This document shows, one piece after another, positions 38,096-45,240 of a stretch of 64,000 nt of DNA (within the stretch, counting starts at the first letter, position 1; every line of letters starts with the position of its first letter). A program made the position numbers and the translations under genes. The stretch comes from Streptococcus pneumoniae (GTDB taxonomy: Bacteria > Bacillota > Bacilli > Lactobacillales > Streptococcaceae): positions 81,896 to 145,895 of the forward strand of contig NZ_CRPU01000006.1 in NCBI RefSeq assembly GCF_001096185.1, read 5' to 3'. The notes beneath the pieces are model-generated. The model did no database searches. It was not told where the DNA came from and saw only the letters and a program-made list of their open reading frames with translations.

Positions 38096-38104
38096 GAGGC
38101 AGCT

Positions 38105-38734
38105 ATGTTAGAATTACGAAATATCAATAAAGTCTTTGGAGATAAACAAATTCTGTCTGATTTCAGTCTAAGTATTCCTGAAAAGCAAATCCTGGCTATT
38201 GTTGGGCCTTCTGGTGGAGGTAAGACAACTCTCTTACGTATGCTTGCAGGTCTTGAAACCATTGATTCAGGGCAAATATTTTATAATGTACAACCTTTAG
38301 AGCTGGATGAATTGCAGAAGCGCAATCTACTGGGATTTGTCTTCCAAGATTTTCAACTGTTCCCTCATTTATCAGTTCTGGACAATTTGACTTTATCGCC
38401 TGTGAAGACCATGGGGATGAAGCAGAAGGAGGCTGAGAAGAAGGCGCGTGGTCTCTTGGAACAGTTAGGACTAGCAGGACACGCAGATGCCTATCCCTTC
38501 TCACTATCTGGTGGGCAAAAGCAGCGGGTGGCTTTGGCGCGTGCTATGATGATTGACCCAGAAATCATTGGCTACGATGAACCAACTTCTGCCCTAGATC
38601 CAGAATTGCGCTTGGAAGTGGAAAAATTGATCTTGCAAAATAGGGAACTTGGGATGACCCAGATTGTGGTAACCCACGATTTGCAGTTCGCGGAAAATAT
38701 CGCAGATCAGATTCTCAAGGTTGAGCCTAAGTAG
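38105..38734 (+). CDS. Polar amino-acid ABC transporter, ATP-binding protein
   Basis: A 209-residue ATPase. Walker A GPSGGGKTTLLRML, Q-loop FVFQDFQLFPHL, signature LSGGQKQRVALARAM, Walker B IIGYDEPTSALDPE and the switch His in VVTHDLQ are all present, so it should be active. The Walker B region carries GYDEP rather than the more usual LFDEP. Nine bases after the permease gene. Confidence 0.94.
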   Translation: MLELRNINKVFGDKQILSDFSLSIPEKQILAIVGPSGGGKTTLLRMLAGLETIDSGQIFYNVQPLELDELQKRNLLGFVFQDFQLFPHLSVLDNLTLSPVKTMGMKQKEAEKKARGLLEQLGLAGHADAYPFSLSGGQKQRVALARAMMIDPEIIGYDEPTSALDPELRLEVEKLILQNRELGMTQIVVTHDLQFAENIADQILKVEPK

Positions 38735-38743
38735 GAGGTGCCG

Positions 38744-39583
38744 ATGACTAATAAGAAAGTTGCTTTGGTATTGGTTTCGCTCCTGACTCTCTTTTTAACG
38801 GCCTGTACTCAGAAGGCTAGTGATCCAAAGCAGGATAACTGGGATAAATATCAAGAGCAGGGGACCATTACTATTGGTTTTGACAATACCTTTGTACCTA
38901 TGGGATTTGAAGAAAAGAATGGACAATATACAGGCTTTGATATTGATTTAGCGCAAGCAGTTTCTGAAAAATTAGGTTTTAAGGTGCAATTTCAGCCAAT
39001 TGACTGGGATATGAAGGAAACGGAACTGCAAAATGGAACCATAGATGCCATCTGGAATGGCTATTCTGCCACTGATGAACGCCGAGAAAAGGTTGCCTTT
39101 AGCATTCCATATATGGAAAATCAGCAAGTTCTGGTTGCGAAGAAAAGCCAGCAAATTCATTCAGTAGAGGATATGAAGGATAAGACTTTGGGAGCCCAAG
39201 CCGGTTCCTCTGGTTATTTGGATTTTGAAGCTCAGCCAGATTTATTGAAAAATCGAGTCAAAGACCAGAAGGCCAATCAATACCAGAGTTTTAATGAAGC
39301 CTTGATTGACTTAAAAAATGACCGGATTGATGCCTTGTTGATTGACCGAGTGTATGCTAATTACTATCTTCAGTCTGAGGGGATATTAAATGACTATAAT
39401 GTCTTTTCAGCTGGATTTGAGAGTGAATCTTTTGCAGTCGGAGTTAGGCCAGCTGATAAAAGATTATTAACAGCATTAAACCAGGCCTTAATCGAACTAT
39501 ACCAAGAAGGCAAGTTCCAGAAAATCAGCCAAAAATGGTTTGGAGAAGATGTGGCAACCAAAGAAGTAAAAGAAGGACAGTAA
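38744..39583 (+). CDS. Polar amino-acid ABC transporter, substrate-binding lipoprotein
   Basis: A 279-residue lipoprotein. A signal peptide with lipobox LTAC gives lipid-modified Cys near residue 21. The SBP family 3 core is visible: GTITIGFDNTFVPMGFEEK, GFDIDLAQAVSEKLG, IDAIWNGYSATDERREKVAF and GAQAGSSGYL. The last two are typical of binding proteins for polar amino acids including cystine and glutamine; the exact ligand is not decided. Start at ATG 38744 after taggaggt; a GTG two codons upstream is possible. Confidence 0.92.
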   Translation: MTNKKVALVLVSLLTLFLTACTQKASDPKQDNWDKYQEQGTITIGFDNTFVPMGFEEKNGQYTGFDIDLAQAVSEKLGFKVQFQPIDWDMKETELQNGTIDAIWNGYSATDERREKVAFSIPYMENQQVLVAKKSQQIHSVEDMKDKTLGAQAGSSGYLDFEAQPDLLKNRVKDQKANQYQSFNEALIDLKNDRIDALLIDRVYANYYLQSEGILNDYNVFSAGFESESFAVGVRPADKRLLTALNQALIELYQEGKFQKISQKWFGEDVATKEVKEGQ

Positions 39584-39602
39584 GATAAAATAGTGGCTGA
39601 GA

Positions 39603-39635
39603 CTGCGTTTTGATTAGCAAAACGTAGTTTTTTGT
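39603..39635 (+). terminator. Terminator of the ABC importer operon
   Basis: CTGCGTTTTG-attag-CAAAACGTAG followed by TTTTTT. Confidence 0.88.
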
Positions 39636-39670
39636 AATCTAGGAAAACGATAATAGCGATTGAATCTGCA

Positions 39671-39765
39671 TAATTGAATATGGAATAGCCCACTGTGATT
39701 TCTAAACCATTGTTAAAAATTGATTTGACTTTCAAAACTAAAATGTTCTGTAATAAAATGCTGAT
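39671..39765 (-). repeat. Degenerate RUP element
   Basis: Matches the RUP pattern read on minus (tagaataG-type start, tctaaa.cattgttaaaaattg core, then gttctg.aataaaat). It is diverged and lacks clear terminal repeats. Confidence 0.6.
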
Positions 39766-39783
39766 GTAACTGTTTTAGGAACA

Positions 39784-39832
39784 ATAAAACGCATAATATC
39801 AAGGTTTTTGCACCTTACATTATGCGTTTTTG
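39784..39832. terminator. Hairpin terminator, usable in both directions
   Basis: AAAACGCATAAT ... ATTATGCGTTTTT with an inner AAGGT/ACCTT pairing. The stem is the same kind as in the SPRITE-like repeats at 51572 and 56352. It lies just after the 3' end of the minus-strand thioredoxin-like gene. Confidence 0.75.
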
Positions 39833-39859
39833 TGATTTTAAAACTTGTTAGCTGATTTT

Positions 39860-40207
39860 TTACAATCCTGCGAAATCTTTGATTTCTTGTGCTGACATTG
39901 AAGAGTCGCAACGGACGTTGATTTGTCCCTCTGCAATGTGAACGAAGCCTGGTACAGTTGGAATTCCATAGCGTGAGCGGAATGCTTGCAGCTCATTGAG
40001 TTGGCTTGGTTCTTCACTGTTGATGAAGTAGATGTGAGCTTTAGTTTCAGCTACGACACCTGCTAAAGTACCTGCAAATTTACGGCAGTAAGGGCAAGTT
40101 TTACGACCGATAAAGAAAGTTGCAGTTTCTTTATTATCAAGAGCTTCTTGCGCACGCGCAACTGTAGTGACTTCAAGGTCTTTGATGTTATCTAAAAATT
40201 GTTCCAT
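39860..40207 (-). CDS. bta: Thioredoxin-like protein (bacteriocin transport accessory family)
   Basis: A 115-residue thioredoxin fold with the redox motif CPYC in FFIGRKTCPYCRKFAGTLAG (about residues 39-42) and a cis-Pro region GIPTVPGFVHI. It has no signal peptide, so it works in the cytoplasm or is anchored otherwise. Proteins of this kind are named for bacteriocin operons (PedC/Bta) but no bacteriocin genes are adjacent; a general disulfide or thiol-reducing role is as likely. Confidence 0.85.
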   Translation of the reverse strand: MEQFLDNIKDLEVTTVARAQEALDNKETATFFIGRKTCPYCRKFAGTLAGVVAETKAHIYFINSEEPSQLNELQAFRSRYGIPTVPGFVHIAEGQINVRCDSSMSAQEIKDFAGL

Positions 40208-40277
40208 GAGATTACCTCGCTTTCGTTGATAAGTCTAGTATGCCATAAAGTTTCTAAAATTGCTTAGATTTGATACG

Positions 40278-40308
40278 AAAAAAGATGAGATTGGTTGATC
40301 TCATCTTT
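40278..40308 (-). terminator. pgm terminator
   Basis: Read on minus: AAAGATGAGAT-caacca-ATCTCATCTTTTTT, ten bases beyond the pgm stop. Confidence 0.9.
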
Positions 40309-40317
40309 AATAGGATT

Positions 40318-42036
40318 TTATTTTACAAAAGCATTGATTTCTGCTTCGATGTTCGCAATCTTAGCTTGTGATTCTTCGTTGGTTCCCCCTACAACTGCAA
40401 TGTAGAACTTGATTTTTGGTTCTGTACCTGAAGGGCGAACAGCAATCCATGAACCGTCAGCAAGTGTGTATTTCAACACATCACTTGGAGGAGTTGTCAA
40501 GTTTGTAACAGTACCGTCAGCAGCAGTAGCAGTTTGTGCCTTGAAGTCTTCTACGACAGTGATAGCTGTTGCGTTCCATTCTTTTGGAGCATTATTACGG
40601 AATTTAGCCATAATTGCTTTGATTTGTTCAGCACCGTCAACACCAGAAAGAGTAACAGAGATAGTCTTTTCAGCGTAGTAGCCGTACTCTTTGTAGATTT
40701 CTTCGATACCGTCAGCAAGGGTCAAACCACGTGAACGGTAGTAGGCAGCAAGTTCAGCAACGACAAGAACGGCTTGGATAGCATCTTTATCACGTACGAA
40801 TGGTTTAATCAAGTAACCGAAGCTTTCTTCGAATCCCATCATGTAAGTGTGATTGTGTTTTTCTTCGAATTCTTGGATTTTTTCAGCGATAAATTTGAAA
40901 CCAGTCAAAACGTTGAACATGGTTGCGCCGTAGCTTTCAGCAATCTTCGTTACCAAGTCAGTTGATACGATAGATTTACAGAGGGCTGCATTTTCAGGAA
41001 GAGTTCCAGCATTTTTGTGGGCTTCCAAGATGTATTTGGCCATAATAGCACCGATCTGGTTACCTGAAAGGTTGAGGTAGCTACCATCTTTTTGAAGAAC
41101 TTCAACACCAACACGGTCAGCATCAGGGTCAGTTGCCACAAGAACGTCTGCACCAACTTGACGACCAAGTTCTTCAGCAAGGGCAAAGGCTGCTTGGCTT
41201 TCTGGGTTTGGAGATTTTACAGTTGAGAAGTCAGGATCAGCAGTTGCTTGCGCTTCAACTACTGGAACAGAGTCAAATCCTGCTTGGGCAAGAGCGCGAC
41301 GAGCCAACATTTCACCAGTACCATGAAGTGGTGTGTAGACAATTTTCATGTCTTTACCAAATTCTTCAATCAAGGCTGGGTTGATGTTTACGTCCTTAAC
41401 TTCTTTGAGGTATTCTACGTCAACAGCTTCGCCGATAACTTCAATCAAGCCAGAAGCTTTTTCAGCCTCCACATCAGCAACTTCAACTGCAAATGGGTTT
41501 TCGATTGCACGGATATAAGTAGTCAAAGCGTCCGCATCGTGTGGAGGCATTTGTCCACCGTCTTCACCGTAAACCTTGTAACCGTTAAATGGTGCAGGGT
41601 TATGGCTGGCTGTAACCATGATACCCGCGAAACAGTTGAGGTGACGAACTGCAAATGATAGTTCTGGAGTTGGACGAAGGCTTTCAAATACATAAGATTT
41701 GATGCCGTGTTTAGCAAGAACTGCCGCAGATTCAAAGGCAAACTCAGGTGAGAAGTGACGGCTATCGTAGGCGATTGCTACACCGCGTTCTTTCTCGTTT
41801 CCACCTTTTGACTCAATCAAACGAGCTAATCCCTCAGTAGCTTGGCGAACAACATAGATGTTGATGCGGTTTGTACCAGCACCAATCAAGCCACGCATCC
41901 CTGCAGTACCAAATTCAAGATTTGTATAGAAGGCATCTTCCTTAGTTTTTTCATCCATATTTTCCAAATCTTGACGAAGGTAGTCAGGAAGCTCCGCAAA
42001 ATCAACCCATTTCTGGTAATTTTCTTGGTAAGACAT
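40318..42036 (-). CDS. pgm: Phosphoglucomutase / phosphomannomutase
   Basis: A 572-residue alpha-D-phosphohexomutase interconverting glucose 1- and 6-phosphate, needed for UDP-glucose, capsule, teichoic acid and glycolipid synthesis. Signatures: catalytic Ser in VTASHNPAPFNGYK, metal loop ATDPDADRVG, sugar loop GFEESFGYL, and phosphate-binding RPSGTEPKIKFY. Strong aaaggag before the ATG. Codon use is that of a highly expressed gene. Confidence 0.96.
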   Translation of the reverse strand: MSYQENYQKWVDFAELPDYLRQDLENMDEKTKEDAFYTNLEFGTAGMRGLIGAGTNRINIYVVRQATEGLARLIESKGGNEKERGVAIAYDSRHFSPEFAFESAAVLAKHGIKSYVFESLRPTPELSFAVRHLNCFAGIMVTASHNPAPFNGYKVYGEDGGQMPPHDADALTTYIRAIENPFAVEVADVEAEKASGLIEVIGEAVDVEYLKEVKDVNINPALIEEFGKDMKIVYTPLHGTGEMLARRALAQAGFDSVPVVEAQATADPDFSTVKSPNPESQAAFALAEELGRQVGADVLVATDPDADRVGVEVLQKDGSYLNLSGNQIGAIMAKYILEAHKNAGTLPENAALCKSIVSTDLVTKIAESYGATMFNVLTGFKFIAEKIQEFEEKHNHTYMMGFEESFGYLIKPFVRDKDAIQAVLVVAELAAYYRSRGLTLADGIEEIYKEYGYYAEKTISVTLSGVDGAEQIKAIMAKFRNNAPKEWNATAITVVEDFKAQTATAADGTVTNLTTPPSDVLKYTLADGSWIAVRPSGTEPKIKFYIAVVGGTNEESQAKIANIEAEINAFVK

Positions 42037-42075
42037 TCAAATTCTCCTTTATTTTTAAAACATTTAATCAGTTTG

Positions 42076-42081
42076 ATTATA
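42076..42081 (-). promoter_or_regulatory. pgm -10 box
   Basis: Read on minus: TATAAT in tgatataatcaaac, about 40 bases before the pgm ATG. Confidence 0.6.
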
Positions 42082-42112
42082 TCATTTTTTTTAGTTTTAG
42101 TAAAACCTTATC

Positions 42113-42333
42113 TGCTTCGAAAATATCTTCAAACCAGGTCAGATTGAATTTGGGGTTTATATGATGTTGAGGCTAGGAAAAATTCAATTTCAGTAAAAAA
42201 AGTAAGTCTTTTCATAATAAAACTCATGATATCAATATTGTTGAATACCTGATACTATGTTTTTTACTATGAGAAGACTTTTACCCAGCATCTTTATACA
42301 CAACCTCAAAACAGTGTTTGGAGTAATCTGTGA
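42113..42333 (+). repeat. Degenerate BOX interrupted by a SPRITE-like repeat
   Basis: A boxA remnant (cttcgaaaatatcttcaaac, about 42113-42147) and a boxB/C remnant (acaacctcaaaacagtgttt, about 42293-42333) flank a segment at about 42165-42292 with the gaggct ... ccagc ends and the catgatatca/tgatactatg stem of the SPRITE-like repeats. The same nesting occurs at 56274-56541. Confidence 0.6.
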
Positions 42334-42385
42334 CTAGACGTTTAGTTCTAAGAATGCCATCTTAACTAGCTGGTTTTCTTGACCG
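42334..42385 (-). pseudogene. Internal Rpn fragment fused after copy A
   Basis: Read on minus, the bases directly after the stop codon of copy A encode NGQENQLVKMAFLELN, matching the internal segment NGQENHLVKMAFLELK of the full-length Rpn genes. The join occurs at a shared caccaataacgg-like sequence. Confidence 0.75.
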
Positions 42386-43336
42386 TTATTGGTGATAATC
42401 TTCCAGCAAGGCTTCAAACTCAGCGATAGTCATTCCCAACTGCTGGCTGGCAACCTCGGAAGTCAGAATACCTTGACGTACTAGATTTACTAAACCTACT
42501 TTTAATCCCTCTTCAATACCTTCTGCTCGCCCACGCTCTAAACCTTGTTCAATCCCCTCTGCACGACCTCTCTCTAAGCCTTTTTCCTCCGCTTGTTCCA
42601 AGGCATAGTCCTGTGCTAACAAGGCTTGTTCTTCACGCCTGCGTTGTTCACTAAACATTCTCCTGTCCTCCTCGGACCAGCTCTTGTAGTCTAGCAGTTG
42701 GTCTGCCTGGCTGATAGCTCGCTCGGGTTGCTGGGTAAAGGGTTTATTCCCGAAAAACTCCAACCACGGCTTGCGAACCTTGTCTTTGCTGGTTTCTCTG
42801 TATTTTTTCAGTTCCAAGAATGCCATCTTGACCAGATGGTTTTCTTGTCCATTATTTGTGATAGTTAAGACCTCACCTGTCGTGTCCTCGCGCATGCTAA
42901 AACTATGAAAAGCCAAATCATCTGAGAAATAATTACTATCCACGATAGCAATAGCATAAACTGGTGCGATATGCTTGTAACTCTGATGAGTATTGCCCTC
43001 TTGTTGGCGAATTTTTTCGAGATTTTGATTGACCTGACTGCACAGATAAGCCCACAGGCGATTGATGAAAAAATTCTGATGATGAACTTGAATTTCAATG
43101 ATTACTTGGGTTCCATTATCTAGTTCAGCCAAAACATCTATACTTGTATAGAAGCCCTGCGCTGAATAAGGCAGGGAAGGTAGTACATGAATATTGCTCC
43201 CCTCCAAAATCGTCACATTTTTGGCTGGTAAATCCAGCATATCGCGAATAAATTGACAAGTGATTTCTGGATTGCTGAATATTTTCTTAGCAACCAAGTC
43301 ATTGGTTGGGCTAATGCCCGGATGACGTACAGTCAT
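42386..43336 (-). CDS. Rpn-family recombination-promoting nuclease / PDDEXK_2 (copy A)
   Basis: A 316-residue intact protein of the PD-(D/E)XK family long annotated as putative transposase or invertase. Start MTVRHPGISPTNDLVAKK. The nuclease core is SIDVLAELDNGTQVIIEIQ: Asp 67 and E-x-Q at 81-83, in place of the usual E-x-K. Copy A has Gly at residue 61 where the others have Asp. The C-terminal third carries charged EGIEQGLERGRAEG repeats and ends in VASQQLGMTIAEFEALL, a conserved helical tail. An internal site (ggaggacaggaga then ATG 42658) would give a 90-residue C-terminal protein. An upstream in-frame ATG at 43363 sits in the -10 box and is rejected. Rpn proteins are DNA endonucleases; in E. 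coli they take part in antiphage defence. Confidence 0.85.
   Translation of the reverse strand: MTVRHPGISPTNDLVAKKIFSNPEITCQFIRDMLDLPAKNVTILEGSNIHVLPSLPYSAQGFYTSIDVLAELDNGTQVIIEIQVHHQNFFINRLWAYLCSQVNQNLEKIRQQEGNTHQSYKHIAPVYAIAIVDSNYFSDDLAFHSFSMREDTTGEVLTITNNGQENHLVKMAFLELKKYRETSKDKVRKPWLEFFGNKPFTQQPERAISQADQLLDYKSWSEEDRRMFSEQRRREEQALLAQDYALEQAEEKGLERGRAEGIEQGLERGRAEGIEEGLKVGLVNLVRQGILTSEVASQQLGMTIAEFEALLEDYHQ
42656..42672 (-). other. Internal ribosome binding site and ATG in copy A
   Basis: Read on minus: gaggaggacaggag followed by ATG at 42658-42656, in frame with copy A. It would give residues 227-316 as a separate protein. Confidence 0.55.
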
Positions 43337-43370
43337 ATTTCTTCTCCTTTCATTATAGCACATTTTTTAA

Positions 43371-43415
43371 TCTAGGTTTACTAGATTTGATGCTTCTATC
43401 TATTTATTCGGAAAA
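43371..43415 (-). repeat. Conserved Rpn leader (copy A)
   Basis: Read on minus: cgaataaatagatagaagca, then AATCTAG-taaac-CTAGATT, then a TATAAT directly before the ribosome binding site. The same block precedes copies B, D, E and F. Confidence 0.8.
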
Positions 43416-43461
43416 GAGAGTGAAAAGTTCAAACTTTCCTGAAAATAACAATATCTTAGAT

Positions 43462-43505
43462 AAAAAAAGATAGCCAAACTCTTTACATCAAGAAATTTAG
43501 CTATC
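43462..43505 (-). terminator. Terminator between copies C and A
   Basis: Read on minus: GATAGC-taaa...ttt-GGCTATC followed by TTTTTTT. The same hairpin, with the same flank, follows copy D at 52936-52979. Confidence 0.8.
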
Positions 43506-43547
43506 TTTTTTAGGTTGTTTTAAGATTGCATAACGCTTACAGATTTC

Positions 43548-43895
43548 TCACTTATGTTCTTTCAACAGCACTTCAAACTCAGCCACAGTCATTCCCAATT
43601 GCTGACTTGCAACCTCAGCGGTTAAAAGATGCTGGCGAACGAGATTTACTAATCCTTTTTTCAGTCCTTTCTCCTCAGCTTGTTCCAAGGCATAGTCCTG
43701 TGCTAACAAGGCTTGTTCTTCTCGCATACGTAGTTGACTAAACATCTTCCTGTCCTCCTCGGACCAGCTCTTGTAGCTTAGCAGTTGGGATGCTTGGCTG
43801 ATAGCTCGCTCGGGGCGCTGGGTAAAGGGCTTGTTGCCGAAAAACTCCAACCACGGCTTGCGAGCCTTGTCTTTGCTGGTTTCGCTGTATTTTTA
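43548..43895 (-). pseudogene. Rpn 3' fragment (copy C), retaining the internal ORF
   Basis: A C-terminal piece that begins in the middle of the gene (YSETSKDKARKPWLEFFGN) and runs to the normal end (VAEFEVLLKEHK), so the nuclease core is absent. It is joined to the stop codon of copy B by taagacctaaaaa. The internal gaggaggacaggaag-ATG at 43745 is intact, giving a 65-residue C-terminal protein (43548-43745). A TTG at 43850 would give 100 residues but has no ribosome binding site. It may therefore be a functional small gene and not only debris. Confidence 0.75.
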
Positions 43896-43899
43896 GGTC

Positions 43900-44791
43900 T
43901 TATTTATGATGGTCTTTCAATAGCTCTTCAAACTCAGCCACGGTCATTCCTAACTGCTGGCTGGCAACCTCGGAAGTCAGAATACCTTGACGAACTAGAT
44001 TTGCTAACATTGCGAAACCACCCTCTGCACGACCACGTTCTAAGCCCTTTTCCTCCGCTTGTTCCAAGGCATAGTCCTGTGCTAACAAGGCTTGTTCTTC
44101 GCGCATACGTAGTTGGCTAAACATTTTCCTATCCTCCTCGGACCAGCTCTTATAGTCCAGCAGTTGGTCTGCTTGGCTGATGGCTCGCTCAGGTTCTTGG
44201 GTAAAGGGTTTATTCCCGAAAAACTCCAACCAGGGCTTGCGAACCTCGTCTTTGCTGGTTTCTCTGTATTTTTTTAATTCCAAGAATGCCATCTTGACCA
44301 GATGGTTTTCTTGACCGTTACTTGTAATGGTTAAAACCTCACCTGTCGTGTCCTCTCGCATACTGAAACTGTGGAAGGCCAAATCATCTGAAAAGTAATT
44401 GCTGCCCACGATTGCGATAGCGTATACTGGTGCAATGTGTTTATAGCTCTGATGAGTATCACCTTCACGTTGACGGATTTTGATTGACCTGACTGCACAA
44501 GTAAGCCCACAGGCGATTGATGAAAAAATTCTGATGATGGACTTGAATCTCAATAATTACTTGCGTCCCATTGTCCAACTCCGCCAAGACGTCTATACTG
44601 GTATAGAAATCTTGTGCCGAGTACGGCATGGAAGGCAAGACATGAATATTGCTTCCCTCCAAAATGGTCACATTTTTGGCTGGTAAATCCAGCATATCGC
44701 GAATAAATTGACAAGTGATTTCTGGATTGCTAAAGATTTTCTTAGCAACCAAGTCATTGGTTGGGCTAATGCCCGGATGTCTTAGAATCAT
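43900..44791 (-). pseudogene. Rpn-family nuclease, frameshifted (copy B)
   Basis: Starts MILRHPGISPTNDLVAKK, the variant N-terminus shared with copy E, and is intact through the nuclease core (YTSIDVLAELDNGTQ) to SQVNQN. There, at about 44476-44481, 11 bases present in every other copy are missing between two aaaatc/aaaattcg repeats, which shifts the frame to an early stop (NPST). The other frame resumes at QREGDTHQSYKH and runs to the normal end at 43900. The internal start (gaggaggataggaaa, ATG 44124) is intact, so a 74-residue C-terminal protein could still be made. Confidence 0.85.
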
Positions 44792-44825
44792 CCTTTTCCT
44801 CCTTTTATTATAACACATTTTTTAA

Positions 44826-44868
44826 TCTAGGTTTACTAGATTCACTGCTTCTATCTATTTATTCGGAA
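44826..44868 (-). repeat. Conserved Rpn leader (copy B)
   Basis: Read on minus: ccgaataaatagatagaagc, then AATCTAG-taaac-CTAGATT and the -10-like TATAAT before a strong aaaggagg site. Confidence 0.8.
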
Positions 44869-44936
44869 AAAGTAGAAAAAGAGTAGAAAAAATGTCAAAT
44901 TGTCTCATTTTTAAAGAAATAAGTGTAAAAGTTAAT

Positions 44937-45060
44937 GGAAATCCAAAAGCAAGCTGGGAAGGTCTCAAAGCACAGCACTGAGCTTGCTGATAAAAGGAAG
45001 TGAGTCCATAAGATGCACACGACAAGGCAAGGATGAGGAGGCTTCATCTTTGGTGTCGGC
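44937..45060 (-). repeat. Highly degenerate BOX element
   Basis: gaaatccaaaagcaagctgg, ctcaaagcacagcactgag and gacaaggcaaggatgaggag follow boxC, boxB and boxA order on minus but with many differences. The rest of the 44792-45240 gap holds the promoter and leader of the surface-protein gene. Confidence 0.5.
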
Positions 45061-45139
45061 TTACTGATGAGGGACTCCTAACCTAGCTTTGGTCTCAGTA
45101 AAAAGAGTCGTCTATCTCCTAGTCTTCCATTCAAAAAAT

Positions 45140-45168
45140 TTGAAGTTTCAAGCCGACTGGTGTATAAT
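45140..45168 (+). promoter_or_regulatory. Promoter of the first surface-protein gene
   Basis: TTGAAG (45140-45145), 17-base spacer, TATAAT (45163-45168). The leader would be about 65 bases. Confidence 0.75.
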
Positions 45169-45213
45169 ATATTCATGAATTGTATTCTATTATATAGGAA
45201 GTAATAGGGCACA

Positions 45214-45229
45214 ATATATATATATATAT
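45214..45229 (+). repeat. (AT)8 dinucleotide repeat beside the ribosome binding site
   Basis: Eight AT units end directly at ggag (45230-45233), the ribosome binding site of the surface-protein gene, 11 bases before its ATG. Confidence 0.9.
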
Positions 45230-45240
45230 GGAGTGTAAAA

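Noticed and set aside
39784-39832. A full SPRITE-like element
   Set aside because: Only the central stem is present and the terminal sequences are not; it is described as a terminator.
39860-40207. Part of a bacteriocin locus
   Set aside because: The thioredoxin-like family name suggests it, but no bacteriocin, immunity or peptidase-transporter gene is nearby.
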